Below are positions 1 to 5,837 of a stretch of DNA of 5,837 nt, one piece after another. The stretch lies in assembly GCA_018399435.1 (NCBI GenBank), contig JAGYOJ010000102.1, positions 1 through 5,837 on the forward strand, written 5' to 3'. Position 1 is the stretch's first letter. Each line of letters starts with the position of its first letter. This DNA is from Actinomycetota bacterium. Its GTDB lineage: Bacteria > Actinomycetota > Humimicrobiia > Humimicrobiales > Humimicrobiaceae. The notes under the pieces were generated by a model. It had not been told where the DNA came from and made no database searches. It worked only from the letters and a program-made list of their open reading frames with translations. Made by a program: the position numbers and the translations under genes.

Positions 1-583
1 TTAATATGCAAGGTTTACCAATAGATTTTGCAGCAATATATATCTTCGAAGTATCCTCAAGATAAACAGCTGCATATAATGCTTCTTTTAATGTACCCCC
101 CACTGTAATCACTCCATGATTTTTCAAAATTATCGCTCTTTTATTATTTATATATTTAACTGTAACTACACCCATTTCTAGACTAGCAGCTGAACTATAG
201 GGCGCAACGTTAACCGGACCAAGGCAAGCATTAGGAAGAGTAGTTACTGCAGCAGGAAGTTGATCTTCTATAAGACCAACTGCTGAAGCATAAACTTGGT
301 GCGTATGAATAACTGCATTTACGCCTGGCATATTTTTTAATATATATAAGATTGCTTCTATATCTACTGAAGGCCTTCTTTTCCCTTCTATAATATTTTC
401 ATCCATATCCATTACTACCATGTCTTCAGCAACCATAGTTTCATAGAGCATTCCAGAAGGAGTTGTTATGACATGCCCTTCTGGCATCCTAAGGCTAACA
501 TTTCCCCCTGAAAGAGAAACAAGTTTATACTCCTTTAGCATTAATGCAGTTTTTATTATTTCATTCTTTTCATTTTCATACAT
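1..583 (-). CDS. Class II aldolase/epimerase (FucA/AraD family), 3' end missing
   Basis: The first 194 codons are visible; the gene runs off the left edge without a stop. Class II aldolases are zinc enzymes that split ketose 1-phosphates into dihydroxyacetone phosphate and an aldehyde, or epimerise pentulose 5-phosphates. Visible signatures are SGGNVS (25-30) and TPSG (41-44) of the phosphate pocket, the RPSVD segment (70-74), the zinc pair HTH (93 and 95) and the third zinc ligand in KNHG (H156). By eye, D74 sits where FucA has its Glu and AraD its Asp. The FucA catalytic Tyr113 aligns with Thr, and the AraD catalytic Asp120 region reads LPNACLG without an Asp, so neither reaction can be assigned. 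The family usually has about 210-230 residues, so roughly 20-40 are missing. ATG at 583 has only a weak GAAAGTG upstream; an in-frame GTG at 595 is an alternative. It lies 40 nt after the UroD-like gene and is probably co-transcribed with it. Confidence 0.9.
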   Translation of the reverse strand, partial: MYENEKNEIIKTALMLKEYKLVSLSGGNVSLRMPEGHVITTPSGMLYETMVAEDMVVMDMDENIIEGKRRPSVDIEAILYILKNMPGVNAVIHTHQVYASAVGLIEDQLPAAVTTLPNACLGPVNVAPYSSAASLEMGVVTVKYINNKRAIILKNHGVITVGGTLKEALYAAVYLEDTSKIYIAAKSIGKPCIL

Positions 584-623
584 TTTAAGTTTCACTTTCT
601 TAACTTTTTTCAAATAATTTAAT

Positions 624-1670
624 TTAATATTTACTAAACTTTTTCAAGGTTTTAATCATAGCCATATAATTTTCTGGCTTTACGGCAGAGTGGATGCTGT
701 TACTGGAAGATAATATATAGCCTCCCCCTTTCATGGCTTTATTAAGACAATCTTTTGTTTCTTCAATAGTCTCCTTTTCATTTTTAAAGGACAAAGTTTT
801 TGCACAGTCAACATTACCTTTTAAGCAAATTTTGTTCCCATAGTTTTTCTTTAGCTCTCCCAAATCCATACCAGCTATAGGGTCTATTGGGTCAAGACAA
901 TCAAAACCAGAATCTATAATCATGTCTATTATCGGCATAATATTTCCATCAGTATGCTTAATTACCAATAATCCAAGCTCTTTATAACCGCTTACCACAC
1001 GCTTTAATTCTGGATAAAAAATATCCCTAAATTTTAAGGGGGAAATCATGGGCCCTGAATTATATGCATAATCATCTCCTGTATAAATTATTTTAATTCC
1101 TCTTTTTACAGCTTCTTTAGCCATTTGAAGGTTAATATCAACACTTATTTTCAATAAAGCTCTGACAGGCTCTGGGTCTTCATATACTTTTATCAAAAAA
1201 TTCTCAAAAGTCATTAGACGACTTGGAATGGAAAAAACATCATTTAAGTGAAGAACTAATGCTTTTTTACCAGTATGCTCTTTAATAGCTTTTTCAACTG
1301 ATTCATATCTCCCTGGTTTTAGAGGATCCGGGGGGAAATAATTTTCAAGATCCTTTGATGATTTTACTGGGCCATCTACAGGATATGCATGTGACTCTCC
1401 CGTATCTTTCCATACTATCCCCCATTCATCCTGAATAAGATTATTTTTCAATATCTTCTTTTCATAATTTAGGTCTATGCAAATAGCATCTATATCCATT
1501 TCATAACAAAATTTTTCATAATCAGAGCCATTAGATATAGCATTTATAACCTTTTTATCAATATACCACTCAAAGTGTGGAACCCTATCGGTTTGCTTTC
1601 GAGTTAGCACCCTTAATACTCTTTCTTCGCCGGTAAGTTCATGCATAGTAACTTTAGACTCCTTCCTCAT
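624..1670 (-). CDS. UroD-fold, methyltransferase-like protein
   Basis: A 348-residue member of the uroporphyrinogen decarboxylase fold family (a TIM barrel), which includes heme-pathway HemE and the corrinoid methyltransferases such as MtaA. It is not HemE: the RQAGRYLPEY substrate loop is absent and the N-terminus reads ERVLRVL...TDRVPHFEWY (16-36), typical of the uncharacterised methyltransferase-like branch. Other family motifs are GDDYAYNSGPMISP (198-211), HTDGN (239-243), KGNVDC (284-289) and GGGYILSSSNSIH (315-327). H239 and C289 fit metal ligands, but the middle position is D241 where methyltransferases have Cys. The protein is presumably cytosolic; its reaction is unknown. The ATG at 1670 overlaps the stop of the upstream kinase (ATGA), but an in-frame ATG at 1646 has an AAGGAG ahead of it and starts closer to the family's usual N-terminus, so the first eight residues may not be made. 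No corrinoid-protein gene is visible in the window. Sure of the family, unsure of the function. Confidence 0.9.
   Translation of the reverse strand: MRKESKVTMHELTGEERVLRVLTRKQTDRVPHFEWYIDKKVINAISNGSDYEKFCYEMDIDAICIDLNYEKKILKNNLIQDEWGIVWKDTGESHAYPVDGPVKSSKDLENYFPPDPLKPGRYESVEKAIKEHTGKKALVLHLNDVFSIPSRLMTFENFLIKVYEDPEPVRALLKISVDINLQMAKEAVKRGIKIIYTGDDYAYNSGPMISPLKFRDIFYPELKRVVSGYKELGLLVIKHTDGNIMPIIDMIIDSGFDCLDPIDPIAGMDLGELKKNYGNKICLKGNVDCAKTLSFKNEKETIEETKDCLNKAMKGGGYILSSSNSIHSAVKPENYMAMIKTLKKFSKY
1659..1664 (-). promoter_or_regulatory. Shine-Dalgarno site favouring the internal start of the UroD-like gene
   Basis: AAGGAG lies inside the first codons of the UroD-like gene, 12 nt before an in-frame ATG at 1646. 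The spacing is a little long, but the match is far better than for the ATG at 1670, where AGGAA directly abuts the start codon. Either the true start is 1646, or the 1670 start is used by ribosomes that finish the kinase gene at the overlapping TGA. Confidence 0.5.
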
Positions 1671-3214
1671 TTCCTGAATATTTCATAAATATCATCATTT
1701 ATATCCTTTAAACCGGGGTATAATTTTTTATAAATTTGGTAATATTCATCATATAGGGATTTGTTTTTATAATCAGGTTCACAAACATAATTTACTCTAT
1801 AGGTTTGTATATTTGCTTCCTCTGCATTTTTGTAAATGCCAGTTCCTATACCTGATATAAGAGCAGCGCCAAGGGGGGTGGCTTCTTCTATGGCAGGTAC
1901 CTCTATTAGCTTTCCTGTTACATCTGCTTTATTCTGACTCCAAAACTCATTTTTTGTTGCCCCTCCCGTTGCAACTATTTTATCTGCAGAAGAATCTGCA
2001 GCATTTTCAAAAGCTACTAACATATCACGGAATTGATAATTTAAAGCTTCTATAACAGAACGGATTATACTGCTTTTATCAATATTATTTCTAAGCCCTA
2101 AAAATGCCCCACTTGCCCTATCATCAATATAGGGTGATCCTGCACCTGAAAAATAGGGGGCGAAAAATACTCCATTTGAACCTACTGGTGCAATTCTTGC
2201 TTTTTCCTCCATAATATCCCACTCAGAAATATTATTGTTTTTAGCCTCATTTCGCTCCTCAAAGCATATAGTTTTATTTAACCATTCATACATCAACCCA
2301 GAGACAGAATAAGCAACAATATCATACATATCTTTTGCAACATGGCTTTCTACATTAATACCGTTTTCAAATATTTTCTTCCCCAATTTCAGATTTGTTG
2401 AGGATTGAAGAACCATCTCCCATGTACCATTAACGCTCATAACAACCTCTGGCACAAAAGCTCCTACAGCCAATGCAGCGCAATGGTAATCATGTCCTCC
2501 TAATACTACCTTGGCAGTTTCTGGTAAGGCCGTTGCCTCACTAGCTTTTTTAGAAACATTTCCAAGCACCGTACCAGAAGGGAAAGCCTTAGAAAGTAAG
2601 GAAGGATCTATGCCTGCCTCTTTTAATAATTCTTTTGACCACGTTTTTTCTTTTTGGTCAAATAAAGAAGTACTTGAAGCCATTGAATAATCGGTAGCAA
2701 CTTCTCCGCATAGAAGATAATTAATATAATCTTCAATAAGCAGCCACTTATATGTTTTATCAATTATTTCAGGGTGATTTTCTTTCATCCATAAAATCCG
2801 GTATACAGTATCAATATGCATTACTTGTTTACCGCTTATAGAAAAAATTTTATGGGCACCAACTTTTTTACTCCAATTAGAACATTGTTTTTCTGTTCTA
2901 GGGCAATGCCACGAAATAAAAGGATATAACCAATTTCCACTTTTATCTATAGGCACACCATCCATCCCAAATCCTGTTACAGAGACGGATTTTATTTCAT
3001 TTCTTGATTCCAATTTATTTAAAGCTTCTTTAATAGAATCTTTAACTGAATTCCAAATAATATCGGGCTCCCATACAGACCATTCTTGGTGCTCTTTATA
3101 TGGATGCGAAAGTACAGTTGGTCTTTTCCCGCCTGCTACCAGTTCGCCTTTTAAGTTATAGATATTTGCCTTTATGCTAGTAGACCCTATATCTATACCT
3201 AATAATAATTCCAT
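1667..3214 (-). CDS. FGGY-family carbohydrate kinase (first of the pair by map position)
   Basis: An ATP-dependent kinase of 515 residues, the usual FGGY length. The FGGY_N domain starts with the phosphate loop GIDIGSTSIKA (6-16), and the FGGY_C domain begins near residue 240. The catalytic base is predicted as D242 in GGHDYH. The second phosphate motif reads VNGTWE (261-266) instead of the commoner SGTxE/W, and the adenosine motif is ATGGATKNEFW (415-425). The family phosphorylates ketoses, polyols or sugar acids such as xylulose, ribulose, fuculose, glycerol and gluconate. This sequence does not clearly match any named one, although GHDYHCAALAVGA recalls uncharacterised YgcE-like or xylulokinase-like members. 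The ATG at 3214 has AAGGG at a 6-nt spacing. It follows the other kinase by 49 nt and overlaps the UroD-like gene by 4 nt, which suggests coupled translation with that protein. The substrate is not assigned. Confidence 0.93.
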   Translation of the reverse strand: MELLLGIDIGSTSIKANIYNLKGELVAGGKRPTVLSHPYKEHQEWSVWEPDIIWNSVKDSIKEALNKLESRNEIKSVSVTGFGMDGVPIDKSGNWLYPFISWHCPRTEKQCSNWSKKVGAHKIFSISGKQVMHIDTVYRILWMKENHPEIIDKTYKWLLIEDYINYLLCGEVATDYSMASSTSLFDQKEKTWSKELLKEAGIDPSLLSKAFPSGTVLGNVSKKASEATALPETAKVVLGGHDYHCAALAVGAFVPEVVMSVNGTWEMVLQSSTNLKLGKKIFENGINVESHVAKDMYDIVAYSVSGLMYEWLNKTICFEERNEAKNNNISEWDIMEEKARIAPVGSNGVFFAPYFSGAGSPYIDDRASGAFLGLRNNIDKSSIIRSVIEALNYQFRDMLVAFENAADSSADKIVATGGATKNEFWSQNKADVTGKLIEVPAIEEATPLGAALISGIGTGIYKNAEEANIQTYRVNYVCEPDYKNKSLYDEYYQIYKKLYPGLKDINDDIYEIFRK

Positions 3215-3223
3215 CCTATTCCC

Positions 3224-3249
3224 TTGTTTAATATTAATTAAATAAACAA
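3224..3249. repeat. Inverted repeat in the gap between the two kinase genes
   Basis: Perfect 7-nt arms TTGTTTA (3224-3230) and TAAACAA (3243-3249) flank a 12-nt A/T spacer. In the minus-strand transcript the second arm ends two bases into the AAGGG ribosome binding site of the downstream kinase, so a hairpin here could modestly hinder its translation, or the site could bind a protein. It is AT-rich and may be chance. Confidence 0.35.
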
Positions 3250-3263
3250 AATTAATTTATCCG

Positions 3264-4766
3264 TTAATCAAGAAGCTTTTTAATTTTTTTAAATTCTTTA
3301 AACCTTTCCATATAAATATTATTCTTCTTGAAATCAGGTTTATAAATTGATTTAACTCTCACCATATTATTTATTGCTTCTTTCAAATCTTTATATATGC
3401 CCATCCCAAGTGCTTGATAAATTGCCAAACCTAAAATCCCAACTTCTTTACTAGAAGTAGTTACTACTTCCATATTTAATACATCTGCAAACATTTGGCA
3501 CCATTGCTTGCTATTTGATGCTCCCCCGGAAAGTATTACTTTATTACAATTTATTCCTCCCTTTTTGAGGTTATTAATATGCATCAAATGCAAAAAAACC
3601 ACGCCCTCATATATGGCATGTATCAAATTATATAAATCATGGGATGCATTAAAACCATATATTACACCTTGCATTTTCTGCGATAAATTGGACCTGTAAA
3701 TAAAAGGGAAATAAAATATGCTGGATCTATTTATGTCTAATCTTGAAAGTTCTTTATCAATTTTTTTATAAAATTGTTGCCTCTCTAAATTTAGATAACC
3801 AGATTTTTCCAAAATTCCGCTCAAGAACCATTCAAGGTTAGCAGCTGAATTAGGGCTTGTATCCATTGCCAGAAAATTATTTTCAGCAGGAAATAAAACT
3901 GTTGACATAATTTCAGGACTTTTAGTTAGTTTACTTTTGATGGCTGTATTGATTCCCCAGGTACCGGAAACAACAGAATAAGCATTCGTATCATTAAGCC
4001 CGCTGCCTATAAGGCAGGCAATAAAGTCAACTAATCCTCCGATCACAGGAGTGCCTTCCTTTAAACCTGTTTTAATGGCCGCTTCTTTGGTTATATATCC
4101 AATAATTTCATCACTTCTTTTTAACTTTGGCAATTTTTCATAAATTTCAGAAAGCCCATACTTTTTATAAATTTCAATATCATAATCCCTGATTTCCAGA
4201 TCAACCAGTCCCGCATTGCTTGTATCAGTATAATCAGAAGTAAGCTGACCGGTTAATTTAAACTTTATCCAGTCTTTACAAAATAGTATTTTTGCTGTTT
4301 TATCATAACTCTCTTTCTCATACTTCTTTATCCAGTATAAAAGCGGAATAGCCTGCCCATTCCACATATTTGTATAAACTTTTTTATAAAAATCTATCCC
4401 GTCTCTTTTCCAATTTTTTATTAAATTTTCTCCCCTGGAATCCATTGAGGTTATCGCGTTCCTAACAGGACTACCGGTATTATCTACTAAATATATGCCA
4501 GCTCCATGACCGCTGTTTCCAACAGCAATAATGTCTTCAGAATTTACTTCATTTTCTGTAATTACTTTTTTTACTGCATTTAGTGTTCTACTGGAAAGCA
4601 ATTCCATATCCAGTTCGCTAAAGCCATCATTGTTGATAACTTCGGTCTTAAAAGATACAACACCAGCTATATTGCCAGCTGGGTCAACCAATGATGCCTT
4701 TCCCATACTTAAGCCATTATCAATACATAACATATATTTCTTTTTTACCGCTTTATTATTTGCCAT
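3264..4766 (-). CDS. FGGY-family kinase, L-xylulose/3-keto-L-gulonate kinase-like
   Basis: A 500-residue FGGY kinase. Several stretches resemble E. coli LyxK as I remember it: GNSGHGAGIYLVDNTG (83-98), the TSMDSRGE segment (106-113), GGLVDF (243-248) with predicted catalytic D247, SGTWG (267-271), SPNSAANLEWF (304-314), the FPFIYRSN segment (353-360), AIYEGVVFLHLMH (384-396) and LSGGASNSKQW (412-422). LyxK phosphorylates L-xylulose and 3-keto-L-gulonate; erythritol kinases share parts of this pattern, so a four- or five-carbon ketose or polyol is the likely substrate class. The N-terminal phosphate loop is unusual, CIDNGLSMGKASL (14-26), without the standard G-T pair. Start choice: ATG at 4766 has AAAGG at only 4 nt; Met12 (ATG at 4733) would trim an extra basic stretch but has no better site. 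It follows the dehydrogenase by 84 nt, the longest gap in the operon. The gene shares no obvious close relationship with the neighbouring kinase, so this is not a recent duplication. Confidence 0.93.
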   Translation of the reverse strand: MANNKAVKKKYMLCIDNGLSMGKASLVDPAGNIAGVVSFKTEVINNDGFSELDMELLSSRTLNAVKKVITENEVNSEDIIAVGNSGHGAGIYLVDNTGSPVRNAITSMDSRGENLIKNWKRDGIDFYKKVYTNMWNGQAIPLLYWIKKYEKESYDKTAKILFCKDWIKFKLTGQLTSDYTDTSNAGLVDLEIRDYDIEIYKKYGLSEIYEKLPKLKRSDEIIGYITKEAAIKTGLKEGTPVIGGLVDFIACLIGSGLNDTNAYSVVSGTWGINTAIKSKLTKSPEIMSTVLFPAENNFLAMDTSPNSAANLEWFLSGILEKSGYLNLERQQFYKKIDKELSRLDINRSSIFYFPFIYRSNLSQKMQGVIYGFNASHDLYNLIHAIYEGVVFLHLMHINNLKKGGINCNKVILSGGASNSKQWCQMFADVLNMEVVTTSSKEVGILGLAIYQALGMGIYKDLKEAINNMVRVKSIYKPDFKKNNIYMERFKEFKKIKKLLD

Positions 4767-4850
4767 TAAGCCTTTAATATATTTATTTTAATAATTTTTT
4801 TTTAACCTATCCGCTTAATTTAACCAAAAGGTTTCTATGTTAAAATTTTA

Positions 4851-5600
4851 TTAATAGCCTGCTACATCCTGGGCTAAACCATATATAGTCATTTCTGTAA
4901 CACATCCCCCCCTAGTTAAGGCACAAGCCTGGTAAACCATATCCCCAAAATGTTCAGGTCTAACAGCCAATTCTTCATCCCATTCAAATTTGTCTACTCC
5001 CTTCGCTGCTGCCTGGAAACTGGTGTTTGAGCCTCCTGGAACTAAAAGCATTGCGCATATGCCGTGGGGTCTTAATTCTGTATAAAGGCATCTGGTAAAT
5101 GTATTTACTGCTGCTTTTGATGCTGAATATATGGACCAACCTGGCCATGATCTTCTGTCACAAGCGCTTGAAACATTTATAATTTTGCCGTACCCTTGTT
5201 TTTTAAATTGTGGAGTAAAAGTTCTGCAACTCATTATTGTACTTGTAAGATTCAGGTCAATTATTCTCCTATTGGTTTCATTATCCATTTCTTCGATAGG
5301 CGCGACTTTGATAGCACCTCCAACATAGTTTATAAGGAAATCTACCTTACCAAAATTATCCATAGTTTCAGCCAGCAGTTTATCAAATGTTTCCTGCTTT
5401 GTTACATCTCCTGCGAAATATACCACATCTGAACCTAATTCCTTACATTTCTCTGCAGTTTTTTCAATCTTTTCTTTATGCAAACTAACCAATACCAAAT
5501 TACACTGGTCATTTTTAGCAAATACTTCAGCAGTAGCTTGACCAAATCCTGATCCAGCTCCAGTTATAACCGCTACTTTTCCTTTTAATGACTCAACCAT
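4851..5600 (-). CDS. Classical short-chain dehydrogenase/reductase (SDR)
   Basis: A 249-residue single-domain Rossmann oxidoreductase, cytosolic, using NAD(P)(H), at the usual length for classical SDRs. The cofactor glycine motif is TGAGSGFG (13-20), D65 in GDVT contacts the adenine ring, and the structural NNAG motif is altered to NYVGG (91-95). The catalytic tetrad is complete: N117, S145 (NVSSAC), Y158 and K162 (YSASK). At the end of the second strand the sequence is VSLHKEK, with neither the Asp typical of NAD users nor the Arg typical of NADP users, so the cofactor cannot be predicted. The ATG at 5600 has AAGGAG (5609-5614) at an 8-nt spacing, a strong and unambiguous start. As the first full gene after the promoter, followed by two sugar kinases, it most likely oxidises a polyol or interconverts a sugar and its keto form. 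The exact substrate is not readable from the sequence. Confidence 0.95.
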   Translation of the reverse strand: MVESLKGKVAVITGAGSGFGQATAEVFAKNDQCNLVLVSLHKEKIEKTAEKCKELGSDVVYFAGDVTKQETFDKLLAETMDNFGKVDFLINYVGGAIKVAPIEEMDNETNRRIIDLNLTSTIMSCRTFTPQFKKQGYGKIINVSSACDRRSWPGWSIYSASKAAVNTFTRCLYTELRPHGICAMLLVPGGSNTSFQAAAKGVDKFEWDEELAVRPEHFGDMVYQACALTRGGCVTEMTIYGLAQDVAGY

Positions 5601-5624
5601 AACAAAATCTCCTTACATGTTTTT

Positions 5625-5699
5625 TTAAAAAATTTTTTTATAATTAGAGAATTCTAAATATCTAATATATTTTAGCTGTAGAAACTTATCAGATTCCAT
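5625..5699 (-). CDS. Possible 24-codon leader ORF upstream of the dehydrogenase
   Basis: A short ORF lies inside the predicted 5' leader. ATG at 5699 is preceded by AGAGG (5709-5713) at a 9-nt spacing, and TAA at 5627-5625 ends it 24 nt before the dehydrogenase start. The peptide begins MESDKFLQLK and is rich in Lys, Tyr, Phe and Leu, with no signal peptide or known motif. There is no run of one amino acid such as marks attenuator peptides. It could be a translated leader that affects ribosome access to the operon, or simply a chance ORF in AT-rich DNA, where short ORFs are somewhat disfavoured by TAA stops. I do not recognise it. Confidence 0.25.
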   Translation of the reverse strand: MESDKFLQLKYIRYLEFSNYKKIF

Positions 5700-5727
5700 G
5701 CAATAGAACCTCTTTAAAATTTAAATA

Positions 5728-5758
5728 GTAATTTTGTTAATGTATTTTAATAAATTAC
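5728..5758. repeat. Inverted repeat just downstream of the predicted transcription start
   Basis: Perfect 7-nt arms GTAATTT (5728-5734) and AAATTAC (5752-5758) are separated by 17 nt. The element starts roughly 10 nt after the predicted start of transcription, a position where a repressor could block the polymerase. Both arms are AT-rich, so chance is possible. Confidence 0.3.
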
Positions 5759-5775
5759 AGTCTATATACTTGAAT

Positions 5776-5804
5776 ATTCTATGAAATTGCCTAAAATTTG
5801 TCAA
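5776..5804 (-). promoter_or_regulatory. Sigma-A-type promoter of the operon
   Basis: Reading the minus strand, a perfect -35 box TTGACA (5799-5804) is followed after exactly 17 nt by TAGAAT (5776-5781), a five-of-six match to the -10 box. Transcription should start near 5769, which leaves a leader of about 170 nt before the dehydrogenase start at 5600. The A/T-rich DNA upstream of the -35 box could act as an UP element. This is the best promoter in the window and explains why no strong promoter is seen in the inner gaps. Confidence 0.75.
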
Positions 5805-5806
5805 TA

Positions 5807-5821
5807 AAATATGCAAATATG
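5807..5821. repeat. Tandem direct repeat abutting the -35 box
   Basis: AAATATG occurs at 5807-5813 and again at 5815-5821, an 8-nt period, ending 2 nt upstream of the -35 box. It lies where an activator or UP-element contact could sit. The period does not match a helical turn, and the sequence is AT-rich, so it is a weak call. The window ends at TGTAAAC on the minus strand (5831-5837), which may be half of a further site cut by the edge. Confidence 0.25.
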
Positions 5822-5837
5822 TTATTTTTTGTTTACA

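Noticed and set aside
1..583. Assigning L-fuculose-phosphate aldolase or L-ribulose-5-phosphate 4-epimerase by name
   Set aside because: The zinc site fits both, but the catalytic residues that separate them are not seen and the C-terminus is outside the window.
624..1670. Heme-pathway uroporphyrinogen decarboxylase (HemE)
   Set aside because: The fold matches, but the RQAGRYLPEY substrate loop is missing and no other heme gene is nearby.
3508..3699. Plus-strand ORF of 63 codons
   Set aside because: It lies wholly inside the LyxK-like kinase gene, shows no family motif and has no ribosome binding site of note.
4531..4791. Plus-strand ORF of 86 codons
   Set aside because: Antisense to the N-terminal part of the LyxK-like kinase; its composition mirrors that gene and it has no recognisable domain.
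4822..4833. Palindrome AACCAAAAGGTT as an intergenic terminator
   Set aside because: Only a 4-bp stem, and in the minus-strand transcript it is not followed by a U-run; an A-run comes later instead.
5131..5432. Two overlapping plus-strand ORFs
   Set aside because: Both are antisense to the SDR, whose catalytic motifs are all intact in the minus-strand frame.
5625..5660. Hairpin near TTAGA...TCTAA and the A7T6 block as a terminator or attenuator
   Set aside because: The stem is 5 bp of almost only A/T pairs and too weak to support termination, and the T-run is short and followed directly by A's.

Overview
The window reads as one minus-strand operon of sugar or polyol catabolism. It comes from an AT-rich, low-GC bacterium, most likely a Firmicute of the clostridial type. 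Support for that is the strongly A/T-biased codon use and intergenic sequence, the AAGGAG-type Shine-Dalgarno sites, and a near-consensus sigma-A promoter (TTGACA-17-TAGAAT) ahead of the first gene. Genus cannot be named from the sequence. No transporter, regulator, mobile element, RNA gene or CRISPR array is visible.

Transcription runs from the right edge to the left. At 5601-5837 lie the promoter (5776-5804), repeats near it, and a leader of roughly 170 nt that holds a possible 24-codon ORF with its own ribosome binding site. Then follow: a classical short-chain dehydrogenase/reductase (4851-5600); an FGGY sugar kinase resembling the L-xylulose/3-keto-L-gulonate kinase group (3264-4766); a second, divergent FGGY kinase (1667-3214); a uroporphyrinogen-decarboxylase-fold protein of the methyltransferase-like, non-heme type (624-1670), which overlaps the previous gene by an ATGA junction; and a class II aldolase/epimerase (583 to 1) that runs off the left edge. 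Gaps are 84, 49, -4 and 40 nt, with no convincing terminator between genes, so co-transcription is likely.

The dehydrogenase, kinases and aldolase make a familiar scheme: oxidise a polyol or interconvert ketose and polyol, phosphorylate the ketose, then cleave or epimerise the ketose phosphate. Two features do not fit a textbook pathway. There are two intact but dissimilar FGGY kinases side by side, and a UroD-fold protein is translationally coupled to one of them. That protein carries H-x-D-G-N plus a later Cys in place of the usual H-x-C...C metal site of corrinoid methyltransferases. The aldolase keeps the zinc histidines but appears to lack both the FucA catalytic Tyr and the AraD catalytic Asp. 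The substrate therefore cannot be named, and the operon is a good candidate for an uncharacterised pathway, possibly for a methylated or acidic sugar.
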